DNA of 34,370 nucleotides, taken from assembly GCA_025964715.1 (NCBI GenBank), contig JAOPYH010000078.1, forward strand, positions 1 to 34,370, read 5' to 3'. A model generated the notes under the pieces. It was not told where the DNA came from, did no database searches, and worked only from the letters and a program-made list of their open reading frames with translations. Each line of letters starts with the position of its first letter. The first letter of the stretch is position 1. This DNA comes from Streptosporangiaceae bacterium (GTDB lineage Bacteria > Actinomycetota > Actinomycetes > Streptosporangiales > Streptosporangiaceae). The translations under genes and the position numbers were made by a program. This document shows, in pieces, positions 1-7,014 of this stretch.

Positions 1-110
1 GGGGCGGCCGCGACGCGCTCACAGACCTCCGTGAGCCACCCGGCCGCAGCCGGCGGCAGGTGCGGTTTGAGCGCGGCGGTGAGCTCCGCGCGTAGGTCGT
101 CACGCGTCAT
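1..110 (-). CDS. EboA-domain protein, N-terminal part (runs off the window)
   Basis: Only the first 36 codons or so are present; the gene continues beyond position 1. The start ATG (108-110) overlaps the stop of the upstream isomerase-like gene as ATGA, so the two are very probably translationally coupled. The visible peptide begins MTRDDLRAELTAALKPHL and continues with a GWLTEVCERVA segment. This is the short acidic/helical N-terminus I associate with actinobacterial EboA-domain proteins, which sit in ebo clusters beside a UbiA-type prenyltransferase and a TIM-barrel protein, as here. EboA has no established enzymatic activity. The call rests partly on this neighbourhood and partly on the N-terminal sequence; without the rest of the gene it is provisional. 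Confidence 0.6.
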   Translation of the reverse strand, partial: MTRDDLRAELTAALKPHLPPAAAGWLTEVCERVAAA

Positions 111-970
111 CGTGGCATCGGGGCGGCGAGCACCCCTGCCTCCCTTCCGGCATTCCTCAGGAACTCCAGGGATCTGCGGGCGATCGCGGGCGCGGCGTGG
201 CTGTGCCGGGGCAGTTCCACCGACACCAGCCCCGCGTAGCCGACCTCGGCGAGCGCAGCCATGACCGGAGGGAAGTCGATCTCTCCGGTGCCGAACTCCA
301 GATGCTCGTGCACGCCAAGCCGCATGTCCTCGATCTGCACGCCCGCGAGCCGGCGCCCCGCCCGGCGGACGCAGTCGGGCGCGGAAAGGGATTCAAGGCA
401 CCGGCAGTGGCCGATGTCGAGCATGATCCCGAAGTGGTGCGGGTCGCCGAGGAGGCTCGCCAGGCGCTCGTAGGCGTCGAGGTCGTCCACGAACATGCCC
501 GGTTCGGGCTCGAAGGCCAGCGTCACCCCCTGGGCGTCCGCGGCCCGGACCACGGCTTCGCAGCCGCGCGCGACACGGTCCCACAGCACCTGGTCCGGGG
601 CGTCGTCCACGGCCGTCCCGCTCCAGAACGACACCGCCTGCGCGCCGAGGTCCGCGGCGATCGCCACCGCGCGCAGGAGCAGGTCGATCCTGGGCCGTGC
701 GTCCTCGGACAGCAGCGTGGGCTGGTGCTTGCGCCACGGGTCGAGCAGATAGCGCGCACCGGTCTCGACGACCACTGTGAGCCCGAGCTCGGCGAGCCGC
801 GCACCCAGCCGGTCCACCGCCCTCGGCAGGTCCGCCGCGAAGGGGTCGAGATGCCGTACGTCCAGGGTGAGCGCGACGCCGTCGTAGCCGAGCCCCGCGA
901 CGACCTCGAGCATGTCCTCGAGCCGATGGTCGGCGAAGCCGTTGGAGCCGTAGCCGAACCGCAGCGTCAT
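107..970 (-). CDS. Sugar phosphate isomerase/epimerase-like TIM-barrel protein (ebo cluster)
   Basis: A 287-residue protein of the xylose-isomerase-like TIM-barrel superfamily (AP endonuclease 2 type). It starts MTLRFGYGSNGF, and strand-end motifs are visible: a GYDGVALTLD segment near residue 30, AFEPEPGMF in the middle, MLDIGHCR with a probable metal-binding Asp/His pair, then QIEDMR and a closing VSVELPRHSH. The Glu, His and Asp residues at these strand ends fit a divalent-metal isomerase or hydrolase. The start ATG (968-970) overlaps the prenyltransferase stop as ATGA, and its own stop overlaps the EboA-type start in the same way, so it is the third gene of a four-gene coupled operon. The open frame extends much further upstream, but that part only shadows the prenyltransferase. 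The substrate is unknown; in ebo clusters this position is filled by EboE-like TIM-barrel proteins. Confidence 0.8.
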   Translation of the reverse strand: MTLRFGYGSNGFADHRLEDMLEVVAGLGYDGVALTLDVRHLDPFAADLPRAVDRLGARLAELGLTVVVETGARYLLDPWRKHQPTLLSEDARPRIDLLLRAVAIAADLGAQAVSFWSGTAVDDAPDQVLWDRVARGCEAVVRAADAQGVTLAFEPEPGMFVDDLDAYERLASLLGDPHHFGIMLDIGHCRCLESLSAPDCVRRAGRRLAGVQIEDMRLGVHEHLEFGTGEIDFPPVMAALAEVGYAGLVSVELPRHSHAAPAIARRSLEFLRNAGREAGVLAAPMPR

Positions 971-1854
971 GTGGCCGAGACCTTCCGCGCGAGGCGCCGG
1001 GCCAGCGGGTGGGCCGCCGCGAGGGCCACGGCCACGACCGGTCGCCCGCGGGCAGCGGTGAGGGATGCCTGCAGCGGGATGAGGCCGAGGATCCCCGCGC
1101 CCACCGCCTGACGGACCCGGCCTGCGCTCGGCTCCCGGGCCGCCGCCATCTGGGACGGGCCCACCGAGGTGAGGTAACCGCCCAGCAACCCGGCCGCGGC
1201 CGCGCCGGCCCGGTCGAGGCGGCGGCGGCCCGCGAACATCTGTGAGATCACGACAGGGACGGCGAGGGCGCCGGCGGCGGCGGCCTGCCTGACCTGACGT
1301 GGCGTCGCGCCCACGACCTCGCTGCGGCTCAGCATCGTGACGGCGTACGTGTGGGTCCCGACCGCGAGCGCCGCGGGCACTGCCGAAGCGGGCCGGCCGG
1401 TGCTCGCGCCGAGCATCACGTCCAGCGCGCGGCAGGCCGCCATGGCCGCAGGGCCGGCCGGCGTGGACTTGAGCCAGAGGTCGTAGGCCCAGATGGTCGC
1501 GGTCAGCGGCACCGCGAACCGAAGCGCCCGGGCTCCGCCGGCCGCGGTGGCCAGCGCCAGCCCGCCCGCGGTGAGCCCGGTGGCGACGGCGAGCGCGAGG
1601 CCGGGCCGCACCCGGCCGGACGGGATGGGCCGTTCCGGCCGCTCGACGGCGTCCAGCCGGCGGTCGGCGTAGTCGTTGAGCGCCATCCCGGCCCAGTAGA
1701 GGAAGACCGAGGAGACGGCAAGGCACGGGATCCGCGCGCTGTGCGGCACGCCGGCCGCCGCCGCACCGCAGAGCGTGTCGCCGGGCACCGACAACGCCGC
1801 CGGAGCCCGCACCAGCTCGGCGAGGTCCGCGATCATCCGTCCGTTCGCTGTCAC
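967..1854 (-). CDS. UbiA-family prenyltransferase (EboC-like, SCO3242 type)
   Basis: An integral-membrane prenyltransferase of about 295 residues. The diagnostic first Asp-rich motif is clear: NDYADRRLDAVERPERPIPS gives the N-D-x-x-D-x-x-x-D pattern that binds Mg-pyrophosphate in UbiA enzymes, followed by the usual RP-IPSG turn. Several hydrophobic segments follow. A second Asp motif is less obvious (AYDLWLKST, where UbiA proteins often carry YDxxxK). The frame opens with GTG at 1860, but a second GTG at 1854 gives the same 4-nt stop/start overlap (GTGA) with the upstream synthase that the other junctions show, so I prefer 1854. UbiA enzymes attach polyprenyl chains to aromatic or sugar-like acceptors. 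With an inositol-phosphate synthase and a TIM-barrel isomerase as partners, the acceptor may be a polyol, but that is inference. Confidence 0.85.
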   Translation of the reverse strand: MTANGRMIADLAELVRAPAALSVPGDTLCGAAAAGVPHSARIPCLAVSSVFLYWAGMALNDYADRRLDAVERPERPIPSGRVRPGLALAVATGLTAGGLALATAAGGARALRFAVPLTATIWAYDLWLKSTPAGPAAMAACRALDVMLGASTGRPASAVPAALAVGTHTYAVTMLSRSEVVGATPRQVRQAAAAGALAVPVVISQMFAGRRRLDRAGAAAAGLLGGYLTSVGPSQMAAAREPSAGRVRQAVGAGILGLIPLQASLTAARGRPVVAVALAAAHPLARRLARKVSAT

Positions 1855-2999
1855 GCGCACCCACCCGCGGCGAAGCCGCGCAGCACGTTGTACTGCGCGG
1901 CCAGGTCGTGGACGGAGGTGCCGATCGGGTCCTTGAAGAAATAGGCCAGCTCCGGCAGCGGGCCCGCCCGGCCCGCGGCGTGTGCGGCCGCGACGAACCG
2001 GGCCAGGTCCAGTACGAGGGGTGCGGCGAGCGCCGAGTCGTAACCCTGCCAGGTGAACTGCAGGGTCATCCGGGCCCCGAGGAAACCCTGGAAGGTGATG
2101 TGGTCCCAGGCCGTCTTCTGCTCGCCGAGGTCGGCGACGTAGTCGATGTGCAGGGGACCCTCGACGGGATAGCCGAGCGTCTCGTCCACCAGCCTGCGCT
2201 TGGACTCCAGCTTGCTGGCAGCGGTCTGCGGGTCGGCCAAATTGGCCCCGTCGCCGCCGCCGAGCAGGTTGGTGCCCGACCAGGAGCCCACGCGCAGATG
2301 CCGTCCCGCGAACATGGGCGCGAGGGCGGCCTTGAGCAGGGTCTCGCCGGTCTTCCCGTCGCTGCCGGCGTAGGGGACCGCGCGTTCACGGGCCAGCTCG
2401 GCCAGGGCGGGCAGCCGGGCACCGACCGAGGGGGTGAAGTCCACGTGACCGCAGCCCGCGTCGAAGGCCGCATAGGCATAGCAGGCGCTCGCGGGCAGCA
2501 CCATGGTGTCCTTGTCGATGGCCCGCCGCAGGTCGGCGAGCGTGGCGTGTTCGGGTCGCGCGGGGGTCGGCGGCTCGGTTGAGGCCACGTTCACCACCAC
2601 GACCCGGTCCAGTCCGTGCCGGTCCCGGAAGGCGGTGATGTCGGCGGACAGCCGGCGCAGCGTCTCGGCCGGCCTGCGGGTCCGGCCGTCCGCGCCTCCG
2701 GTGGTGATGTCGGCGTCGACGGCCGCGAGCTCGTCGTGCAGCCGTGCCGGCAGCCAGGCCGGGATGACCCCCGCCTGGGCGAGCTGCTGCGCCCGCTTGG
2801 TCAGCGGCACCCCCGTGAGGTCGTGGCCGCCGAAGTTCAGATAGGCGAGGGGCGGCAGGTCCGCGCCGGGAAAGCCCGGCGATACGGAGATCAGCCCGAT
2901 CCGGTCGGCCAGTCCCGCGCGGATCGCCAGCGCGCCGGTGATCGCGGTGGTCGCCACCGATCCGCGGGCACCTGCCAGCCACACCCCAGTACGGCCCAT
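1851..2999 (-). CDS. Inositol-3-phosphate synthase family protein
   Basis: A 382-residue NAD-dependent synthase of the INO1 family, which converts glucose 6-phosphate to 1D-myo-inositol 3-phosphate in the cytoplasm. Residues 4-18 form a Rossmann start (GVWLAGARGSVATT). The family's core is recognisable: a serine/alanine-rich VVNVASTEPP segment, the GSDGKTGETLLK motif with the catalytic lysine region, and then SWSGTNLLGGGDGANL followed by a KLESK segment. These are the most conserved parts of eukaryotic-type and actinobacterial INO1. The ATG at 2997-2999 follows GGGGAG at a good distance. It leads a four-gene overlapped operon with a UbiA-type prenyltransferase, a TIM-barrel protein and an EboA-type protein. 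It is therefore likely a specialised paralogue rather than the housekeeping enzyme for mycothiol or phosphatidylinositol, though that needs a genome-wide check. Confidence 0.88.
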   Translation of the reverse strand: MGRTGVWLAGARGSVATTAITGALAIRAGLADRIGLISVSPGFPGADLPPLAYLNFGGHDLTGVPLTKRAQQLAQAGVIPAWLPARLHDELAAVDADITTGGADGRTRRPAETLRRLSADITAFRDRHGLDRVVVVNVASTEPPTPARPEHATLADLRRAIDKDTMVLPASACYAYAAFDAGCGHVDFTPSVGARLPALAELARERAVPYAGSDGKTGETLLKAALAPMFAGRHLRVGSWSGTNLLGGGDGANLADPQTAASKLESKRRLVDETLGYPVEGPLHIDYVADLGEQKTAWDHITFQGFLGARMTLQFTWQGYDSALAAPLVLDLARFVAAAHAAGRAGPLPELAYFFKDPIGTSVHDLAAQYNVLRGFAAGGCA

Positions 3000-3064
3000 T
3001 GCGGCAACTCCCCTCGTCGGAATGAGGTCCCAGGCGCCCTCAGAATCCGCCCGAAATCCAACTT

Positions 3065-3093
3065 TGTCTAGATACGGATAGAAGTTTGGTCAA
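3065..3093 (-). promoter_or_regulatory. Promoter of the ebo-like operon (-35/-10)
   Basis: On the minus strand TTGACC (3093-3088) is followed after exactly 17 nt by TAGACA (3070-3065). This is a good match to the sigma-70/HrdB pattern of actinomycetes and would start transcription near 3058, about 60 nt before the synthase ATG. The local A+T content is clearly higher than in the flanking genes. Confidence 0.6.
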
Positions 3094-3106
3094 TTTCGCT
3101 CAAACT
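3083..3106. promoter_or_regulatory. Inverted repeat overlapping the ebo-operon promoter
   Basis: AGTTTG and CAAACT are separated by 12 nt. The repeat covers the -35 element of the minus-strand promoter and lies about 85 nt before ROK gene 1. It could be an operator for either divergent unit. With only 6-bp arms it may be chance. Confidence 0.3.
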
Positions 3107-3121
3107 CTTTCCCGCCTCCGC

Positions 3122-3137
3122 GAAAGTGGTTACGTTC
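3122..3137. promoter_or_regulatory. Candidate ROK operator, site 1
   Basis: GAAAGT-GGTT-ACGTTC is an imperfect inverted repeat with a 4-nt spacer, 52 nt before the ROK gene 1 start. It matches site 2 (4508-4523) at 14 of 16 positions and site 3 (20476-20491) at 11 of 16. Its recurrence before three related genes is the main evidence. Confidence 0.5.
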
Positions 3138-3189
3138 CGAGAACAAACATTCCCAGGCTTGGCGAGCGGGGCCGAGATGAAGGGCGGTC

Positions 3190-4416
3190 GTGACGCGGAT
3201 GAGACTGCGACCGGAGAACGCCCACCACGCGCCGTTGCTGCGGGTCCTCCGTGAAGGCCCCTGTTCGCGGGCCGAGCTGGGCGAGGCGCTGGATCTCTCC
3301 CGGTCCACCCTCTCGGCCGAGGTCAACCGCCTGATCGACCTCGGGCTGGTCCAGGCCGATGGACTCGCCGCCTCACGCGGCGGACGCCGCTCCGGCATCG
3401 TCAAGCTGAGCTCGCGCCTTCGCTTCGTCGGCATAGATATCGGCGCGACCTCCATCGACGTCGCCGTCACCGGCGCTCATCTCGAGATCCTGGGATCGGT
3501 GGCCGAGCCGTTCGACGTACGTGAAGGCCCGGCGGTGGTGCTGGACAAGGCGATGACCCTGCTGGGAAAGCTCCGCGACCAGGGGCTCGCGCCAGAGATC
3601 CACGGGGTCGGCATCGGAGTGCCGGGACCGGTCAGCTTCAGCGAGGGTGTCCCGGTGATGCCGCCCATCATGCCCGGCTGGGACCGTTTCCCGGTCCGTG
3701 AGGAGTTGAGTCGGGAACTCGGCTGCCCGGTCATGCTCGACAACGACGTGAACATCATGGCGCTCGGTGAACTCCACGCCGGGCTGGCGAAGTCGGTCCC
3801 GGACTTCCTGCTGGTCAAGCTGGGTACGGGCGTCGGCTGCGGCATCGTGGTGGACGGCACCATCTATCGCGGCGTGTCCGGAAGTGCCGGCGACATCGGG
3901 CACATCCGGGTCGACGAGTCCGGCCCCCCCTGCTCGTGCGGCAACATGGGATGCCTCGAGGCCTACTTCGGCGGCGCGGCGCTCGCGCGGGACGCGGAGG
4001 CGGCGGCACGGGCCGGCAAGTCGGCGTACCTCTCCGAGCGCCTGGCACAGACCGGAGTCGTCACCGCGGCGGACGTGACCACCGGCACCGCCGCGGGCGA
4101 CCTGACCAGCACCCGGCTGATCCGGGAGGGCGGCCGCCGGGTCGGCCAGGTGCTCGCCGGTCTGGTGAGCTTCTTCAACCCGGGCCTGGTCATCATCGCC
4201 GGCGGGCTGGCACAGATGGGCCACACGCTCCTGTCCGAGATCCGCAGTGTCGTCTATCGCCGGTCGCTGCCGCTGGCCACCGGCAACATGCCAATCGTGC
4301 TGTCGGAACTCGGGAGCACGGCGGGGGTCATCGGGGCCGCCCGGCTCAGCAGTGACCACGTCTTCTCGGCCGACCAGGGTGAGTCCCTCAGGGGCATGGT
4401 TCGGCCGTCATCGTGA
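3190..4416 (+). CDS. ROK-family transcriptional regulator 1
   Basis: A 408-residue sugar-responsive repressor of the ROK family (NagC/Mlc/XylR type). Residues 10-65 form a winged helix-turn-helix (CSRAELGEALDLSRSTLSAE, then RLIDLGLVQ). The kinase-like domain follows: [13 protein letters not shown] is the phosphate-1 motif, [12 protein letters not shown] the sugar-binding Asn-Asp, [12 protein letters not shown] the sugar-contact His, and CSCGNMGCLEA the zinc-binding C-x-C-G-x-x-G-C-x-E signature. The GTG at 3190 follows AAGGGCGG closely; an ATG at 3199 is possible. It is divergent from the ebo-like operon and about 60% identical by eye to the next gene. It probably represses the locus until a sugar or sugar phosphate binds. 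The 12 or so extra C-terminal residues absent from the paralogue look like read-through. Confidence 0.9.
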   Translation: MTRMRLRPENAHHAPLLRVLREGPCSRAELGEALDLSRSTLSAEVNRLIDLGLVQADGLAASRGGRRSGIVKLSSRLRFVGIDIGATSIDVAVTGAHLEILGSVAEPFDVREGPAVVLDKAMTLLGKLRDQGLAPEIHGVGIGVPGPVSFSEGVPVMPPIMPGWDRFPVREELSRELGCPVMLDNDVNIMALGELHAGLAKSVPDFLLVKLGTGVGCGIVVDGTIYRGVSGSAGDIGHIRVDESGPPCSCGNMGCLEAYFGGAALARDAEAAARAGKSAYLSERLAQTGVVTAADVTTGTAAGDLTSTRLIREGGRRVGQVLAGLVSFFNPGLVIIAGGLAQMGHTLLSEIRSVVYRRSLPLATGNMPIVLSELGSTAGVIGAARLSSDHVFSADQGESLRGMVRPSS

Positions 4417-4507
4417 GGCACGGTGTCGCGATTGACGGCCCGGCCTCTTTGTCCCGGCGCAGGGGGAAGATCGCCAAGCCCCGGCCAAAGGTATTCTCAT
4501 CCGAGAT

Positions 4508-4523
4508 GAAAGTGGGTACTTTC
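4508..4523. promoter_or_regulatory. Candidate ROK operator, site 2
   Basis: GAAAGT-GGGT-ACTTTC is a perfect 6-bp inverted repeat around a 4-nt spacer, 17 nt before the ROK gene 2 start. It is the best-formed of three related sites; the others precede ROK gene 1 and the ABC-transporter operon. Its position between promoter and ribosome-binding site fits autorepression. Confidence 0.6.
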
Positions 4524-4540
4524 TCGCACGAGGGGGCGGT

Positions 4541-5734
4541 GTGATGCGGATGATGTCTCGGCCGGAGAACAGGCACCAGGCGCGGCTGCTGCGGCTGCTC
4601 CGCGACGACGGTCCCCGGTCCCGGGCGGAGCTCGGCGATGTGGTCCAGTTGTCGCGATCCAAGCTGGCCGTGGAGCTGGACCGGCTGATCGAGCTGGGCA
4701 TGATCGAGGCCGCGGGGCTCGCCGCCTCCCGAGGAGGCCGGCGATCGGGGATCGTACAGCTGTCCTCACGGCTGCGGTTCCTCGGGATCGACATCGGCGC
4801 CACCTCGATCGACGTCGCGGTCACGAATGCGGAGCTGGAGGTCCTCGGTCACGTGGCCGAGCCCTGCGATGTCCGCCAGGGGCCCGACATCGTCCTGCAA
4901 AGGGCCATGGAACTGCTGGGCAAGCTACGCGACCAGGGGTCGGCGCCAGAGATCCACGGGGTCGGTATCGGGGTTCCCGGCCCGGTCAGCTTCCGCGAGG
5001 GCAGGCCGGTCGTGCCGCCGATCATGCCAGGCTGGGACAGGTTCCCGGTGCGGGAGATCATCAGCCAGGAGCTGGGCTGTCCCGTGCTGGTCGACAACGA
5101 CGTGAACATCATGGCCCTCGGTGAGCTCCATTCGGGGCTGGCGAAATCCGTCCAGGACTTCCTGCTGGTCAAGATCGGTACGGGCATCGGCTGCGGCATC
5201 GTCGTGGGCTCCGGGATCTACCGCGGAGTGTCCGGCTCGGCCGGCGACATCGGGCACATCCGGGTCGACGACAGCGGCCCGACCTGTGCCTGCGGCAACC
5301 CGGGGTGCCTCGAGGCCTTCTTCGGCGGTGCGGCGCTGGCCAGAGACGCCCTGGCCGTGGCCCGCGCCGGAGATTCCGCCTTCCTCGCCGAGCGGCTCGC
5401 CCAGGCCGGGCAGGTCACGGCGGTGGATGTGGGGGTCGCCGCCCAGTCCGGCGACCCGGTGGCCGTGGAGATGATCCGCGAAGGCGGCCGGAGGGTCGGA
5501 CAGGTGCTGGCCGGTCTGGTGAGCTTCTTCAACCCGGGCCTGGTGATCATTGCGGGGGGAGTGGCGGGGGGGCTCGGGCACGCGCTGCTGGCCGAGATCC
5601 GCAGTGTCATCTACCGGCGGTCGGCTCCGCTCGCGACCGGCAACCTGCCCATCGTGCTGTCCGAGCTCGGGGACACCGCCGGTGTCATCGGGGCGACCCG
5701 GCTCATCAGCGATCAGGTCTTCTCCGCCGCCTGA
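4541..5734 (+). CDS. ROK-family transcriptional regulator 2
   Basis: A 397-residue paralogue of the preceding regulator, with the same architecture. The winged helix is at about 10-65 ([20 protein letters not shown]), the phosphate motif is [13 protein letters not shown], the sugar-site pair is [12 protein letters not shown], the sugar-contact segment is [12 protein letters not shown], and the zinc motif is [11 protein letters not shown]. The recognition helix differs from regulator 1 at several positions (SRSKLAVEL against SRSTLSAEV), while the ligand-binding residues are nearly unchanged. The two may therefore sense the same ligand but differ in DNA binding. The start is the GTG at 4541 or the adjacent ATG at 4544, after GAGGGGG. 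The isomerase-like gene follows after 34 nt, so the two probably form one transcript. The operator overlapping its leader suggests autoregulation. Confidence 0.9.
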   Translation: MMRMMSRPENRHQARLLRLLRDDGPRSRAELGDVVQLSRSKLAVELDRLIELGMIEAAGLAASRGGRRSGIVQLSSRLRFLGIDIGATSIDVAVTNAELEVLGHVAEPCDVRQGPDIVLQRAMELLGKLRDQGSAPEIHGVGIGVPGPVSFREGRPVVPPIMPGWDRFPVREIISQELGCPVLVDNDVNIMALGELHSGLAKSVQDFLLVKIGTGIGCGIVVGSGIYRGVSGSAGDIGHIRVDDSGPTCACGNPGCLEAFFGGAALARDALAVARAGDSAFLAERLAQAGQVTAVDVGVAAQSGDPVAVEMIREGGRRVGQVLAGLVSFFNPGLVIIAGGVAGGLGHALLAEIRSVIYRRSAPLATGNLPIVLSELGDTAGVIGATRLISDQVFSAA

Positions 5735-5768
5735 ACCGGCGGTGGCCCACAACCCCGTGGAGGTAAGA

Positions 5769-6776
5769 ATGCCCCGACCGATCACCCTCTTCACCGGCCA
5801 GTGGGCGGACCTTCCGTTCGAGGACGTCTGCCGCCTCGCGTCCGAATGGGGTTACGACGGCTTGGAGATCGCCTGCTGGGGTGATCACTTCGAGGTCGAC
5901 AAGGCCCTCGCCGACGACTCCTATATCCCGCGCAAGCGGGAGACCCTGGACAAGCACAACCTCAAGGTCTGGACCTTGTCCAACCATCTGGTGGGCCAGG
6001 CGGTCTGCGACGCCCCGATCGACGAGCGGCACCAGGCCATCCTGCCCGCCCGGATCTGGGGAGACGGCTCACCTGAGGGGGTCCGGAAGCGGGCCGCCGA
6101 GGAGATGAAGGACACCGCCCGCGCGGCCGCCCGGCTCGGGGTCGGCACGGTGGTCGGCTTCACCGGTTCGTCGATCTGGCATACCGTCGCCATGTTCCCG
6201 CCGGTGCCCGCGGCCATGATCGAGCGCGGCTATCAGGACTTCGCCGACCGCTGGAACCCCATCCTTGACGTGTTCGACGACAGCGGCGTGCGCTTCGCAC
6301 ACGAGGTGCACCCGAGCGAGATCGCCTACGACTACTGGACCACGGTCCGGACGCTCGAGGCCATCGGCCACCGGCCGGCCTTCGGGCTGAACTTCGACCC
6401 GTCGCACTTCGTCTGGCAGGAGCTGGACCCCGTCAACTTCCTGTACGACTTCCGCGACCGGATCTACCACGTGGACTGCAAGGACACCAAGGTCCGCACC
6501 GGAGACGGGCGGCGCGGCCGGCTGTCGTCACACCTGCCGTGGGCCGACCTGCGGCGCGGATGGGACTTCATCTCCACCGGCCACGGGGATGTGCCGTGGG
6601 AGGACTGCTTCCGCGCACTCAACGCAATCGGCTACGGCGGCCCCATCTCGATCGAGTGGGAGGACGCCGGCATGGACCGTCTCCTCGGTGCTCCCGAGGC
6701 CCTCGAATTCGTCCGCAAGCTCGCCGCCATCGAGCTCCCCGAGGCCGCCTTCGACGCGGCCTTCTCCTCCGACTGA
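5769..6776 (+). CDS. Sugar phosphate isomerase/epimerase (xylose-isomerase-like TIM barrel)
   Basis: A 335-residue cytoplasmic TIM-barrel protein of the sugar phosphate isomerase/epimerase superfamily. Strand-end motifs with probable metal ligands are visible: [16 protein letters not shown] near residue 30, [10 protein letters not shown] near 135, [13 protein letters not shown] near 175, [11 protein letters not shown] near 205, [10 protein letters not shown] near 230, and [10 protein letters not shown] near 295. The Glu, Asp, His and Glu at these strand ends form the usual divalent-metal site. The ATG at 5769 follows a strong GGAGGTAAGA. The open frame upstream overlaps the ROK gene and is not coding. 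Close homologues lie in ROK/ABC/Gfo-Idh-MocA sugar clusters, so it probably acts in the same pathway as the ABC operon 14 kb downstream. The substrate is unknown. Confidence 0.88.
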   Translation: MPRPITLFTGQWADLPFEDVCRLASEWGYDGLEIACWGDHFEVDKALADDSYIPRKRETLDKHNLKVWTLSNHLVGQAVCDAPIDERHQAILPARIWGDGSPEGVRKRAAEEMKDTARAAARLGVGTVVGFTGSSIWHTVAMFPPVPAAMIERGYQDFADRWNPILDVFDDSGVRFAHEVHPSEIAYDYWTTVRTLEAIGHRPAFGLNFDPSHFVWQELDPVNFLYDFRDRIYHVDCKDTKVRTGDGRRGRLSSHLPWADLRRGWDFISTGHGDVPWEDCFRALNAIGYGGPISIEWEDAGMDRLLGAPEALEFVRKLAAIELPEAAFDAAFSSD

Positions 6777-6794
6777 CCTCCTCCGGCACCCGCG

Positions 6795-6834
6795 GCACTC
6801 CGGCATTCCCGGCCGGCCGGGAATGCCGGAGTGC
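6795..6834. terminator. 40-nt perfect palindrome after the isomerase gene
   Basis: The left arm, starting GCACTCCGGCATTCCC, is followed without a gap by its exact complement. It begins 19 nt after the isomerase stop and could form a very stable GC-rich hairpin. There is no T-run, which is normal for actinomycete terminators. As DNA it could also be a cruciform or a binding site. Confidence 0.6.
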
Positions 6835-6862
6835 GGCCGCACGGTTCAGCGGACTCTCCGTC

Positions 6863-6891
6863 TTGAGCTAAGTTGATCATGTTGCTAGGGT
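6863..6891 (+). promoter_or_regulatory. Candidate promoter of conservon 1
   Basis: TTGAGC (6863-6868), a 17-nt spacer, then TAGGGT (6886-6891). The spacing and -10 pattern fit an HrdB-type actinomycete promoter. Transcription would start near 6898, leaving a leader of about 117 nt before the cvnA start at 7015. No other good promoter is seen between the palindrome and the gene. Confidence 0.4.
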
Positions 6892-7014
6892 GCACTGGCG
6901 TACGGAGCGGTAACCTCCGATCTCCCCGCACCCTCTGACGCCAGGCGCTCCGAACCCGTTGATCCCTCAGGGATGGGTGGCTGGCCCCTCTATACATTGT
7001 TGGGGCGATGGCAG

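Noticed and set aside
197..1111. 304-codon plus-strand frame opposite the isomerase-like and prenyltransferase genes
   Set aside because: It mirrors well-supported minus-strand genes, is His/Arg/Pro-rich and has no family motif.
6991..6996. TATACA as -10 of a conservon 1 promoter
   Set aside because: No -35 at 16-18 nt, and it lies only 19 nt before the chosen start; the 6863-6891 pair has better spacing.
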